Below, in pieces: positions 19,722 to 31,892 of a stretch of 64,000 nt of DNA. Source of the stretch: Tomocerus qinae (lineage: Eukaryota; Arthropoda; Collembola; Entomobryomorpha; Tomoceridae). Position 1 is the first letter of the stretch. The number at the start of each line of letters is the position of its first letter. The notes beneath the pieces are model-generated. The model was given only the letters and a program-made list of their open reading frames with translations. It made no database searches and was not told the DNA's origin. Location: NCBI GenBank assembly GCA_020055645.1, contig JAECZT010000007.1:1178001-1242000 (forward strand), read 5' to 3'. Made by a program: the position numbers and the translations under genes.

Positions 19722-21235
19722 TTGGAAACTATTTCCAAGTCTTTGGAAACTATTTCCAAGATCTTAGAAACTTTTTCCAAGATCTTAGAAACTTTTTCCA
19801 ATTCTTTGGAAACTCTTTCCAAGTGTTTGGAAACTCTTTCCAAGTGTTTGGAAACTCTTTCCAAGTGTTTGGAAACTCTTTCCAAGTCTTTGGAAACGAT
19901 TTCCAAGTGTTTGGAAACTCTTTCCAAGTCTTTGGAAACTCTTTCCAAGCCTTTGGAAACTCTTTCCAAATCTTTGGAAACTCTTTCCAAGTGTTTGGAA
20001 ATGTTTCCAAGTGTTTGTAAATGTTTCCAAGTGTTTTTAAATGGTTCCAAGTCTTTGAAAACTCTTTCTAAGTATTTCGAAACTCTTTCAATAACTTTGG
20101 AAACTCTTACCATAACTTTGGAAACTCTTTTCAAACCTATGGAAACTCTATTTAAAGCTTTGCAAAATGTTTCCAACTCTTTGGAAACTCTTTCCAAGTG
20201 TTTGGAAACTCTTTCCAAGTGTTTGGAAACTCTTTCCAAGTGTTTGGAAACTCTTTCCAAGTCTTTGGAAACTGTTTCCAAGTCTTTTGAAACTGTTTCC
20301 AAGTCTTTTGAAACTCTTTCCAAGTGTTTGGAAACTCTTTCCAAGTCTTTGGAAACTCTTTCCAAGTGTTTGGAAACTCTTTCCAAGTGTTTGGAAACTC
20401 TTTCCTAGTGTTTGGAAACTCTTTCCAAGTCTTTGGAAACTCTTTCCAAGTCTTTGGAAACTCTTTCCAAGTCTTTGGAAATTCTTTCCAAGTTTTTGGA
20501 AACTCTTTCCAAGTCTTTGGAAACTCTTTCCAAGTCTTTGGAAACTCTTTCCAAGTCTTTGGAAACTCTTTCCAAGTCTTTGGAAACTCTTTCCAAGTCT
20601 TTGGAAACGATATCCAAGTGTTTGGAAACTCTTTCCAAGTGTTTGGAAACTCTTTCCAAGTCTTTGGAAACGATATCCAAGTGTTTGGAAACTCTTTCTA
20701 AGTGTTTGGAAACTCTTTCCAAGTGTTTGGAAACTCTTTCCAAGTGTTTGGAAACTCTTTCCAAGTGTTTGGAAACTCTTTCCAAGTGTTTGGAAACTCT
20801 TTCCAAGTGTTTGGAAACTCTTTCCAAGTGTTTGGAAACTCTTTCCAAGTGTTTGGAAACTCTTTCCAAGTGTTTGGAAACTCTTTCCAAGTGTTTGGAA
20901 ACTCTTTCCAAGTGTTTGGAAACTCTTTCCAAGTGTTTGGAAACGATTTCCAAGTGTTTGGAAACGATTTCCAAGTGTTTGGAAACAATTTCCAAGTGTT
21001 TGGAAACTCTTTCCATGTCTTTGGAAACTCTTTCCAAGTCTTTGGAAACTCTTTGCAAGTCTTTGGAAACTCTTTCCAAGTCTTTGGAAACTCTTTCCAA
21101 GTCTTTGGAAACTCTTTTCAAGTCTTTGGAAACTCTTTCCAAGTCTTTGGAAATTTTTTCCAAGTCTTTGGAAACTCTTTCCAAGTTTTTGGAAACTCTT
21201 TCCAAGTCTATGGAAACTATTTTTGAAGATGTAAG
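19722..21235. repeat. 21-bp minisatellite, spacer of the palindrome
   Basis: About 70 copies of TTTGGAAACTCTTTCCAAGTG and variants. Each unit has an internal inverted repeat TTGGAAA/TTTCCAA around CTC, so single strands can fold at every unit. Units run in the same direction through the whole array, so the exact axis of symmetry lies in directly repeated DNA. The period is a multiple of three and lacks stop codons in five frames, which produces frames of up to 355 codons coding heptads such as LETLSKC and SVWKLFP; I do not call them genes. Confidence 0.95.
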
Positions 21236-21255
21236 TACTCGTGAAAATTCTAAGA

Positions 21256-21659
21256 AATGAGAACCATTACATTTCATAGTTTGTGGTTGTTGGTGGCTGG
21301 TGGCCATTGGCTGTGGTGGCTGGTGGCCATTGGCTTGGTGGTTGGTGGCCATTGCAATGGTGGCTGGTGGCCATTGGCTTGGTGGTTGGTGGCCATTGGC
21401 TTGGTGGTTGGTGGCCATTGGCATGGTGGTTGGTGGCTGGTGGCCATTGGCTGTGGTGGCTGGCGGCGGGTGGTTGGTGGCTGGTGGCCAAAGGCTTGGT
21501 GGCTATCGGCTGTGGTGACTGGTGGCCAAAGGCTTGGTGGCTGGTGGCTGGTGGCTATCGGCTGTGGTGGCTGGTGGCCAAAGGCTTGGTGGCTGGTGGC
21601 TATTGGCTGTTGTGGCTGGTGGCCAAAGGCTTGGTGGCTGGTGGCTATCGGCTGCTACA
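21256..21659. repeat. GGTGGC-rich array, right side of spacer
   Basis: Reverse complement of 19298-19700 with the G-rich strand now on plus. Several places have four or more GG runs within 30 bp (for example GGTGGCTGGTGGCCATTGG), so G-quadruplex formation is possible on the strand facing away from the spacer. Confidence 0.9.
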
Positions 21660-21953
21660 CATTTGTCATTAAAGCCCAGTAAGAACAACAGTTAATAGAA
21701 AATGTTATTATGTTCAGGTAATTAAATTAACTCTTACCTTAAAAATGTCTTCTTTCCTATAACATACGGCAGTAACGTATAATCGAATATTCCTTTTCAG
21801 TTAACGTAGAATTGAAAATGAAAGCACTAAATAAATCATTTAATAATATATAATATCATATTTTGCTCTTTGGATATATTGGTGGCCCTTAAAAGGGCCG
21901 TTGGTGTCATCGTTCGGTCATCGTCTCCCTTGGTTAGTCATAGTTTGGTGTAG
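21660..21953. repeat. 294-bp terminal inverted repeat, right copy, inner side
   Basis: Reverse complement of 19004-19297, starting CATTTGTCATTAAAGCCC. Same length as the other complete terminal repeats. Confidence 0.9.
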
Positions 21954-21967
21954 ATTTGGAGATGAAA

Positions 21968-23815
21968 TCAGCAAAGAGCTTGAGCGAAGTGTGGTAGCAA
22001 TTTTGAAAACCAAATATCTGTTAATTGTCGAAGTTCGGAGGTTATATCTTCATTTTGTACTTTTACAAATTCCAATTGTTTCGGGGGAACGAACACTCTT
22101 AAATATGCCGTATCAATATTACTGATGTTAAGCTGGCCTTGTATTTGCAAATAAGCGTAACTGTTCTTGATGATTACCAAATCTGTATTATCATATGCTA
22201 AGTAAAAATCTGCGTCCTTAGCTTTATCTAGTATTGTTCGCTTTTTCATATAGATTGAATAAGTGCATTTAACTTCCAGTAGGTACAATTTTCCATCATC
22301 TCGAACACAACGGTCTGGGGATGCTCCAAAAAACGGAATTGATGGATTGATGCATAATCCTATGTTAGATACTTCACAGTTTTTAGAAAATACTTGCTGT
22401 ACTTCCATGAACCTTTTTATAGCCGCAGGTTCGTAAAATAATCCATGTCGCAATGATGATGAGGTACATGTTCTCAAAAGCTGATCTGAAACTTTGCATG
22501 GATCTGTACTATCCTTTAAGTGACAATATCTTCTAAAATTGGAAACAGTGATCCGAAATTGGCGCAGTTTTCTCCAAGTAGATGATCTGCTTTGTAATCT
22601 TGTTTTTTCTTCAATTGATTTGGCAGATTTAGTCGTGACTGAAACGACATTGTCATAAAAGTCTTTGAACTTGTTTTCAATCAAATCCTTGTATTTCTCT
22701 TTTTATTCAATTTGAATGCTCATGTCCTTCATTTGTTGAAATATATTGCTTGATAATGATGTATAATCAAGTTCTAAAATAAATAAAAAATTTAACATAT
22801 TATTAAAAATGATATAGGGAAGAGTTTTGGACTATGGTTATTGTTTAAAATCCATACTACCTTTTGGGTGAATCGGTAGAAAGTTTGCATTTTCCCAAGT
22901 TTTCAACACAGGAATGTTTAAATTTTTGAGAGATGATGCCAATCCAGCCAACTTTTCTGCTGTAACAAATTTACTCAAATTGATATTGGAAGAAAACTCC
23001 TTGATTCTTATCCCCAATTCCTTTTTATCCGGATTCCTTTGGTCCCATTTCACAATTTCAGTTTCTTCAAATAGAATTGCAGCATCTGAATCTGGTTTCT
23101 TCACATGCCACACCTGTGGTTGCGATGTGCAAGATGTAACTTCTGAAAATGTAGTGTCGCCCAAAGATACAGCATCCTTTATGTAATTAAAACTTGCAAT
23201 TATATGCTTGCATTTTCCTTCTACACCAGCAGGGCATCCACATTTAGTCCAATAAACTGAGGGTATTTGAGGGCGAATGCAGATATCATTTCTGTATACG
23301 ATGTTTTTCATCGATGCCTTCACTGAGAGCCGGTAGAATAAAAACTGAGGAAATACACTGCAGTTTGATTGGCATTCAAGAACAAATCCTTTCTTCCACA
23401 TTTTATATCCTTCGGTGTTAATCTTTTTCGATAAGGTAGCAAGGGGATTTATCATCACATCCGGAAATGTTTCTAATACAACGTCGTTAGACCATCCGTG
23501 CACAGGAGTGACCCTACCTTGCAGTCCTAAAAATTACCACGAACATCTCAACTACTTTATCTCAACACAAAAATTTGAATTTGTAAGCAACGAATTTACC
23601 TTGCAAAATGAGAGAAGGATTTACTGCCAGTATTTCTTGGCAACTAGTGCACGCCCAATGTACATCATCGACTTCACCTTCCTGTATGCCAAAGCAATCG
23701 TAATGAAACCATTCTTCGCAATTGTCACACTGAACCATTGGCCGTGATGGATCATTCGGTTGAGCGCAAACACAGAAAAGCCTATCGTCTGAAGTTAGTT
23801 ATTTCCTTTCGGCAT
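21968..23815 (-). pseudogene. PHD + SWIM + YqaJ-type nuclease, right copy
   Basis: Exact mirror of 17142-18989: exons about 23600-23815, 22861-23526 and 21968-22773. The two long frames (221 and 238 codons) have the same translation as the left copy with no difference, and the same stop precedes the nuclease exon (22703-22705) and the same start-codon frame problem is present. The nuclease residues (ASPDRC, LLEVKC) are intact. Complete identity here, against several amino-acid differences in the neighbouring transposase, suggests recent gene conversion near the spacer. Confidence 0.8.
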
Positions 23816-24574
23816 TTTGATGAAACGAAACTATACAGTAAAAGTGATTTGACTATTTAAATAAGGGAATTTAAACAATAAATAAATCGATCCACTTTAG
23901 AAATACTTACCTCTTTAACAGAACAACAGAAATTAGAATACCAAATTGGCAATGGAAACAATCCAACTTGAATTCTTAAATTCTCAAAATTGAAGAAACA
24001 CACAGCACTATACAAAACGTAATAGCAACGACAAACCACGGAACACGAACAACGGACTTAACATATTACAAAACGCTTTGCGTGCTTTTGCTCATGCGCG
24101 GTTTAGCATTTTTGCTCTGTTGTGGGTTGTCAATCTGGTTACTATGTAGGACTGGATATCTTGTAAATATTGTGAGTTATTCTGGTTAGTACTAAATAGC
24201 TGCAGCTTCAATACCTAAAAACTCTATTCCGGTAAGTACTCTACTTTATTTCTGTGATAAATTATATGATAAAATGTAATACATTTTCTCTCAGAATCAC
24301 TTTTCCAAGTCATTGATATTTTTATCATCTTAAATAGTGAAACATTTGACTAATAAGATGTCGCAGTACTGTTGTGTTGAATATTGTATGAATACCATCA
24401 GTTCACCAAATGTAACATTACATTCCTTACCTTTTCAAAATAAGTCTCGATTGCAACAATGGATAAATATACTAAGCAAAGATTTAAGGAAACCTATTGT
24501 CGTTAGCAAATGGACCTTCATTTTGAATGCATTCATTTTGAAGACTCAGATTTTAACCTTTTGGCTGCCAAATA

Positions 24575-24865
24575 CATGTATGTCATGTAGTTATATAAAC
24601 AAGTCACTGTTCCCAAATACATGACATACATGTAGTCATATAAACAAGTCACAGTTCCCAAATACATGACATACATGTAGTCACAAAATAAAGTCCCTGT
24701 TCCCAAATACATGACATACATGTAGTCATATAAACAAGTCCCTGTTCCCAAATACATGACATACATGTAGTCATATAAACAAGTCCCTGTTCCCAAATAC
24801 ATGACATACATGTAGTCATATAAACAGGTCACAGTTCCCAAATACATGACATAGATGTATTCCTA
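24575..24865. repeat. 60-bp tandem repeat inside the TTAA element
   Basis: About five units with CCCAAATACATGACATACAT and GTAGTCATATAAACAAGTC. It has no inverted counterpart at the right end, so the two ends of the element are asymmetric beyond the terminal 20 bp. A 104-codon minus-strand frame across it is repeat-encoded. Confidence 0.9.
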
Positions 24866-25414
24866 GATTCTACTATGCCCGAACCCGTCAGGCATAATAT
24901 TATACAAAATTCGGCAAATGTAAGACCTGTAGGCAACCGGTAGTACCCCTAAGGTTTGCCTTTCATTTCTTGCTGAAAATAAATTTTATTTTAAATTTTT
25001 AAATTACATTACAATTTACGGCAATAATTTTTCAAAATTTTGAACAAAAATATTCGGGATCAAAGTGACATTGGTAAAGAATTTTGAAATGCATTTGTTT
25101 AGTTTTCCTAACAGTGAAACCAATGAGTAAATAAATTCAATTCACTAGCCTATGTTGGTAGATTGCACTTTTCATTACCTCAGTAACAGGGGATTTGGGG
25201 ACTAAATGTGGGAGTGCAGAGAAGGATGAGTCTCTCGTTAGTCGTAGCCTCTCAGTATTATAAAAGGCCAAAGGCAGTGCACACTACCCGAATTTCCATT
25301 GTAATTACACCCTACAACCCACATAAATTCGATGAATCATTTTGGAAAAAATCATTATGTATGTAAATTAGCCTACAGATTTCAAAATCGAACACTATGC
25401 TTGTGCCCCTACAA

Positions 25415-26415
25415 CCGCTATAGCGGAATGGGGTCATCCATTATATCGGAAACTTTAAACTTTGTAATTAAATTCTATAAAAGCAGATTCAGATGTTATT
25501 GAGTATACTGATTCCAAAATTGGACACCAATTTCATATCCCATCAACCGCTATAACGGAATGGGGTCATCCACTATATCGGAAACATTTAACTTTTGTAA
25601 TTAAATTCTATAAAAGCGGATTTAGATGTAATTGAGTATGCTGATTTCAAAATTGGACACCAACTTCATATCCCATCAACCGCTATAGCGGAATGGGGTC
25701 ATCTACTATATCGGAAACATTTAACTTTTGTAATTAAATTCTATAAAAGCGGATTTAGATGTAATTGAGTATGCTGATTTCAAAATTGGACACCAATTTT
25801 ATATCCCATCAACCGCTATAGCGGAATGGGGTCATCCACTATATCGGAAACATTTAACTTTTGTAATTAAATTCTATAAAAGCGGATTTAGATGTAATTG
25901 AGTATGCTGATTTCAAAATTGGACACCAACTTCATATCCCATCAACCGCTATAGCGGAATGGGGTCATCCACTATATCGGAAACATTTAACTTTTGTAAT
26001 TAAATTCTATAAAAGCGGATTTAGATGTAATTGAGTATGCTGATTTCAAAATTGGACACCAATTTTATATCCCATCAACCGCTATAGCGGAATGGGGTCA
26101 TCCACTATATCGGAAACTTTAAACTTTGTAATTAAATTCAATTAAAGCGGATTTAGACGTAATTGAGTATGCTGATTTTAAAATTGGACACCAATTTCAT
26201 ATCCCATCAACCGCTATAGCGGAATTGGGTCATCCACTATATCGGAAACATTTAACTTTTGTAATTAAATTCTATAAAAGCGGATTTAGATGTAATTGAG
26301 TATGCTGATTTCAAAATTGGACACCAATTTTATATCCCATCAACCGCTATAGCGGAATGGGGTCATCCACTATATCGGAAACTTTAAACTTTGTAATTAA
26401 ATTCTATAAAAGCGG
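25415..26415. repeat. 133-bp array, first orientation
   Basis: About eight units of 133 bp. Each contains the perfect 12-bp palindrome CCGCTATAGCGG (one unit CCGCTATAACGG) and the words CACTATATCGGAAAC and AAAATTGGACACCAA. The array meets its inverted partner at about 26415. Confidence 0.93.
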
Positions 26416-27790
26416 TTTAATGTTTCCGATATAGTAAATGCCCCATTCCGCTATAGCGGTTGATGGGATATGAAATCGGTGCCCAAATTTGAAATCAGCA
26501 TACTCAATTACATCTAAATTAGTTTTTATAGAATTTAAGTACAAAGTTTAAAGTTTCCGGTATAGTGGATGACCCCATTCCGCTATAGCAGATGGGATAT
26601 GAAATTGGTGTCCAATTTTGAAATCAGCATACTCAATTACATCTAAATCCGCTTTTATAGAATTTAATTACAAAGTTTAAAGTTTCCGGTATAGTGGATG
26701 ACCCCATTCCGCTATAGCGGTTGATGGGATATGAAATTGGTGTCCAATTTTGAAATCAGCATACTCAATTACATCTAAATCCGCTTTTATAGAATTTAAT
26801 TACAAAGTTTAAAGTTTCCGGTATAGTGGATGACCCCATTCCGCTATAGCGGTTGATGGGATATGAAATTGGTGTCCAATTTTGAAATCAGCATACTCAA
26901 TTTCATCTAAATCCGCTTTTATAGAATTTAATTACAAAGTTTAAAGTTTCCGGTATAGTGGATGACCCCATTCCGCTATAGCGGTTGATGGGATATGAAA
27001 TTGGTGTCCAATTTTGAAATCAGCATACTCAATAACATCTAAATCCGCTTTTATAGAATTTAATTACAAAAGTTTAATGTTTCCGATATAGTGGATGACC
27101 CCCTTCCGCTATAGCGGTTGATGGGATATGAAATTAGTGTCCAATTTTGAAATCAGCATACTTAATTACATCTAAATCCGCTTTTATAGAATTTAATTAC
27201 AAAAGTTTAATGTTTCCGATATAGTGGATGACCCCATTCCGCTATAGCGGTTGATGGGATATGAAATTGGTGTCCAATTTTGAAATCAGCATACTCAATT
27301 ACATCTAAATCCACTTTTATAGAACTTAATTAAAAAATTTTAATGTTTCCGATATAGTGGATGACCCCATTCCGCTATAGCGGTTGATGGGATATAAAAT
27401 TGGTGCCCAATTTTGAAATCAGCATACTCAATTTCATCTAAATCCGCTTTTATAGACTTTAATTACAAAGTTTAAAGTTTCCGATATAGTGGATGACCCT
27501 ATTCCGCTATAGCGGTTGATGGGATATAAAATTGGTGTCCAATTTTGAAATCAGCATACTCAATTTCATCTAAATCCGCTTTTATAGAACTTAATTAAAA
27601 AATTTTAATGTTTCCTATATAGTGGATGACCCCATTCCGCTATAGCGGTTGATGGGATATAAAATTGGTGTCCAATTTTGAAATCAGTGTACTCAATAAC
27701 ATCTGAATTCGCTTTTATAGAATTTAATTACAAAGTTTAAAGTTTCCGATATAGTGGATGACCCCATTCCGCTATAGCGGTTGTAGGGGC
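26416..27790. repeat. 133-bp array, inverted orientation
   Basis: About ten units, reverse complement of 25415-26415, each with CCGCTATAGCGG. Two units lost part of the palindrome (26586: GCTATAGCAG). Together with the first array this makes a 2.4-kb imperfect hairpin. Confidence 0.93.
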
Positions 27791-30052
27791 ACAAGCATAG
27801 TGTTCGATTTTGAAATCTGTAGGCTAATTTACATACATAATGATTTTTTCCAAAATGATTCATCGAATTTATGTGGGTTGTAGGGTGTAATTACAATGGA
27901 AATTCGGGTAGTGTGCACTGCCTTTGGCCTTTTATAATACTGAGAGGCTACGACTAACGAGAGACTCATCCTTCTCTGCACTCCCACAAATATTTCCCAG
28001 TTATTTGGTAGCCAAAAGGTTAACTATATTGTTGGAAAAAAGAAATTGGTACCCTGTAAGTAAAATGGCTAAAATATTTTTATAAAAAATTAATCAACTC
28101 ATAATACAAGCAAATAATGGATTTGAAAGGTAGTCAATCGTATATTCTAAATAGATGCCAAGCCTAAATTTTTACCATGGGACAAAGCTACAACTTCAGA
28201 AGCAGTTCCTACAGAAGACATGTCTAACCAAGGTGACGAAAAAGGTGACACATCTCACACAGATTCCAACAAAGATGTCACAACCACAACAGAAACGCCA
28301 GAATATGAAGAGCAATATATATCTGATCAGGAACAAAGCAGAGATGCTTCTACTTCATCTAACGTTCCAGTTTTTCAATCTCCAGTCTCTTCTCGTGCCA
28401 AATCTTCGAAATTAGGCCAAGCAATATACACACAAATTAACGACGTGGAAAACATGCTAAGTTCTGATAGAAAACTTCAACGTTACACTGGTATCAGATC
28501 CAAGCAAGTATTTTTGGCACTTTTTGAATTCTTTTCTTCACCTATGCATAAGCTTGGTCTGGTCGGTAACGCGAAAATAACCAAACTTGCTCCCGATCCA
28601 AAGTCACCTTCGTTTAAAAGGGGGAGAAAAAGAAAGTTGTCGCTACAACAAGAGATTTTGATGACTATGATCAGAATAAGAAGAAATGTGGCCTTGGACA
28701 TTCTGGCTGATATTTACTGTGTTTCCGTAGGCACTACTTCTAAAATTGTTAACACTTAAGTAATGTGTATGAGCAATATGTTGAGGATGACACCATTATG
28801 GCCTTCTAAAGAAAAAATTCGTGAAAGATTACCCATTAAATTCTATAATTTTCAAAATCTAAGAGCAATAATAGATTGTACTGAAATGGAATTGGAAAGA
28901 CCAAGCGACTTAACAGCCCAGAAAACCACCTTTAGTCACTACAAGCAAAGAAATACTGTTAAAGGTTTAGTTGTAGCAAGTCCAGACTCACAGATTACAT
29001 TTGTATCACAGCACTATGGTGGATCAGCTTCAGACAAAAAGGTGGTAATACATAGCGGCTTGCTAGAAAAATTTGAAGATGGAGATGAAATAATGGCGGA
29101 CAGAGGTTTCACTATTGAAAATGAATGCAAAGAAAAAGGAATTAAGCTCATCATTCCAAGTTTTCTTACTGATGCAGTTCAACTTACACCTTCACAAGTA
29201 GATCGAACCAGGGAAATAGCAAAATTGAGGATTATGATTGAAAATAAAATTGGCGCACTTAAATATTTCAGAGTTTTGCACCAAAAAATTCCACTTTCGA
29301 TGCAGCCAATGATAAATCACATATGGTCAGTTTGTAATTACTTATGCAATTTCATGGTCCCTTTACCATCAAATACTGAAGATGATATTCTTGACGAAGA
29401 CGACAATGATTTCATTTTAATACCTGAGGATTCAGTTTCTACTATAGCTTCACTAGACGTTGCTTCTTCTAAACTCCGAACTGCTAACTTGAACCAAGAA
29501 ATCAGTGATGCATTTCTTGAAAATTGCCATTCAAATTCCGAAGTGAATGTCGAAAGCATAGGATACCTAACAGGATTTTTGGTTAGTACACTTTGTAACT
29601 AAAGAAATATTTACATTGATTTTCAGTTTCTTTTCTTAAATTTTCATTTGAAAATAGGCCAACAGTGAAATTACTATAACGAAGCTTATAATTCCTAAAC
29701 AACATGATACTGCAAACTCTTGTGAAGTGACAGAAGCTGCCGAAGTATTGAACGAAATAATAAAGGTGCGCGGAAAAATAATTTAAGCAAGTATTTAAAA
29801 AAAAAGCTATTGTTATAATCATTTGTATTTTATCAGGACAACGATATGATAATGGCTGGCTGGATACATACACATCCTTCGCAAACTGCATTTCTATCCT
29901 CTCCAGATTTACATACACAGTTTGGAATACAGAAAGAACTTCCTGAAGCTATTGCAATTGTTTGCTCAATAGAGTATGACCAGTAAGTAACTTTTATTGA
30001 CGATCAATGACAACATGAGAACTATAATGATTGTACAAAAATGCAATTTTTA

Positions 30053-31242
30053 GCCCGCCTGAATAGGCAGCTTATAGAATCGCACAGTCCGTCCGTCCGT
30101 CCGTGCGTGCGTCCGTTTACACGATAACTTTTGAAGACATTGATGGATTTCAACTAAACTTGGCAAAAACATTGCCTATGGACCTGTGACAAAGCCTATT
30201 GAAAATGGGCCACATTGGTCCATAGGTTGCTGAGATGACGCGCGCTCACTTTGTCTTCATTTTAATAGTCAAAATGAAAATGTGACATTAAATGGACATT
30301 AAAAGTTCAAATGTGCTTCCTATGGATTGTTAGCGGAATAGTACAAAATATTAAATGCCGCTTCGACAAAATTTAAGATTTTATAATAAATTCAATAAAA
30401 CTGGAAAATACCTATTATAGGACGAAAATAAATCTATTTCGCATTTATATGCAAATAGATAGTTAAATTTATATTTTTCGAATTGCTTTCCATTATGATA
30501 GCCAACATTAATCAATTTTGATTTTCTGTTGATTTTCATACTCAACATTAATAAATTTTGATTTTCTGTTGCTTTTCATAGTCAACATGATTAAATTTTG
30601 ATTTTCTGTTGCTTTTCATAGTCAACATTAATAAATTTTGATTTTCTGTTACTTTTCATAGTCAACATTAATCAATTTTGATTTTCTGTTGATTTTCATA
30701 GTCAACATTAATAAATTTTGATTTTCTGTTGCTTTTCATAGTCAACATTAATCAATTTTGATTTTCTGTTGATTTCCATATTCAACATTAATAAATTTTG
30801 ATTTTCTATAGATTTTCATAGTCAACAATTATCTATTTTGATTTTCTGTTGATTTTCATAGTCAACATTAATAAATTTTGATTTTCTGTTGCTTTTCATA
30901 GTCAACATTAATCAATTTTGATTTTCTGTTGCTTTTCATAGTCAACATTAATCAATTTTGATTTTCTGTTGATTTCCATATTCAACATTAATAAATTTTG
31001 ATCTTCTGTTGATTTTCATTGTCAGGATTAATCTATTTTGAATTTCTGTTGATTTTCATAGTCAACGTTAATCTGCTTTGATTTTCTATTGACTTTGATG
31101 GTCAACATTCATACATTTTGACTTTGATACTCAATATTAACCAATAAATATGAAAATAAACCTGTTTCTATTATTCTATTAAAATTGTGTACACGGTCCC
31201 CTTCACTCAGGCGAGCTTCTGTTATGGCTTGCCGTAGGTTTA
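30053..31242. mobile_element. element A, copy 1 (CCGTCC / TCAACAT-minisatellite element)
   Basis: Absent from the left arm, which shows the empty site TTTTTACTACC. It starts GCCCGCCTGAATAGGCAGC and ends GGCGAGCTTCTGTTATGGCTTGCCGTAGG. The ends carry an 11-bp inverted repeat (AGCTCGCCTGA in other copies) and the right end has a hairpin GGCTTGCC. After a CCGTCCGT run and a 350-bp unique head, about twelve 45- to 47-bp units of TTTTGATTTTCTGTTG / ATTTTCATAGTCAACATTAA follow. No coding capacity. TTTA stands on both sides but the target duplication is uncertain. Confidence 0.8.
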
Positions 31243-31598
31243 CTACCTAGGAAAATTATCTTTTCCATAAATGAACCTGAGGGGATGGCTGCTATATCAA
31301 ATTGCTCAAACACCGAAATCTTCCATGATCATCCAATACTAAAAGTAAAATCATTAGTAAAACTATAATAATTAAAAGTAAGCTTGTATTAAAACATTGC
31401 TATGCTTACAGGTACCGTTGTTTTGTGAAGCAGTTCATGTTAATTTTTCTAAAAAGCCGTCTTTTAATGTATGCGACTTGCGGTGGTAATGTTTCAGATT
31501 AATATATATATTTTATGCAAAAAAGATTTCTAGTTTAATCAAATTTAAGTGTAATGTTATTTTTTTGCAGATAATTTCTAAATTCAAAGACGATGACT

Positions 31599-31892
31599 CT
31601 ACACCAAACTATGACTAACCAAGGGAGACGATGACCGAACGATGACACCAACGGCCCTTTTAAGGGCCACCAACATATCCAAAGAGCAAAATATGATATT
31701 ATATATTATTAAATGATTTATTTAGTGCTTTCATTTTCAATTCTGCGTTAACTGAAAAGGAATATTCGATTATACGTTACTGCCGTATGTTATAGGAAAG
31801 AAGACATTTTTAAAGTAATAGTTAATTTAATTACCTGAACATAATAACATTTTCTATTAACTGTTGTTCTTACTGGGCTTTAATGACAAATG
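31599..31892. repeat. 294-bp terminal inverted repeat, right copy, outer side
   Basis: Direct copy of 19004-19297 with few differences. It ends AATGACAAATG and is followed by unrelated sequence CTTTACGTGG. Confidence 0.9.

Larger units (their letters stand above)
24557..28019. mobile_element. TTAA-flanked non-autonomous fold-back element, 3.46 kb
   Basis: Inserted in the right THAP exon: TTAA stands on both sides (24553-24556, 28020-28023) and the left arm has the empty site with one TTAA. Ends are inverted: CCTTTTGGCTGCCAAATA at the left and its near complement ending GCCAAAAGG at the right. Inside, two oppositely oriented arrays of a 133-bp unit meet near 26415, flanked by long inverted subterminal segments (about 25210-25414 and 27790-27990). 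No protein-coding capacity. TTAA duplication is shared by piggyBac and Kolobok families; ends do not decide between them. Confidence 0.88.
24358..31489 (+). pseudogene. THAP-DDE-JAMM gene, right copy, disrupted
   Basis: Mirror of 14128-16599. Remaining exon segments: THAP 24358-24556 with continuation at 28020-28055, DDE 28155-29581, JAMM 29658-29765, 29836-29981, 31251-31344, 31412-31489. Lesions: 12 nt of the THAP exon are replaced by 14 nt copied from just downstream (24517-24530), destroying the CxxH ligands; the TTAA element is inserted 15 bp later; TGG has become TAA at 28757-28759; element A sits in an intron. The catalytic Glu (VESIGYLTG), the HTHP motif and the splice sites of the JAMM exons are still intact. 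The DDE region differs from the left copy at a few residues (for example D-L-Q against D-S-Q). Confidence 0.82.
21660..31892. mobile_element. ISL2EU-like DNA transposon, right-arm copy, both ends present
   Basis: Both 294-bp terminal repeats are complete (21660-21953 and 31599-31892). The element is interrupted by the TTAA element (24557-28019) in the THAP exon and by element A (30053-31242) in the fourth JAMM intron. Its transposase is dead, while the left copy has an open transposase but a deleted end. The outer flank beyond 31892 is virus-like sequence and the inner flank is the GGTGGC array. Confidence 0.8.

Noticed and set aside
19694-21424. Very long open frames (up to 355 codons) coding heptad repeats
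   Set aside because: They occur in five frames of the same 21-bp array and simply reflect a period divisible by three without stop codons; no start context, introns or non-repeat domain.
24533-24847. 104-codon frame with YLGTGTCLYDYMYVM repeats
   Set aside because: Product of the 60-bp tandem repeat in the TTAA element.
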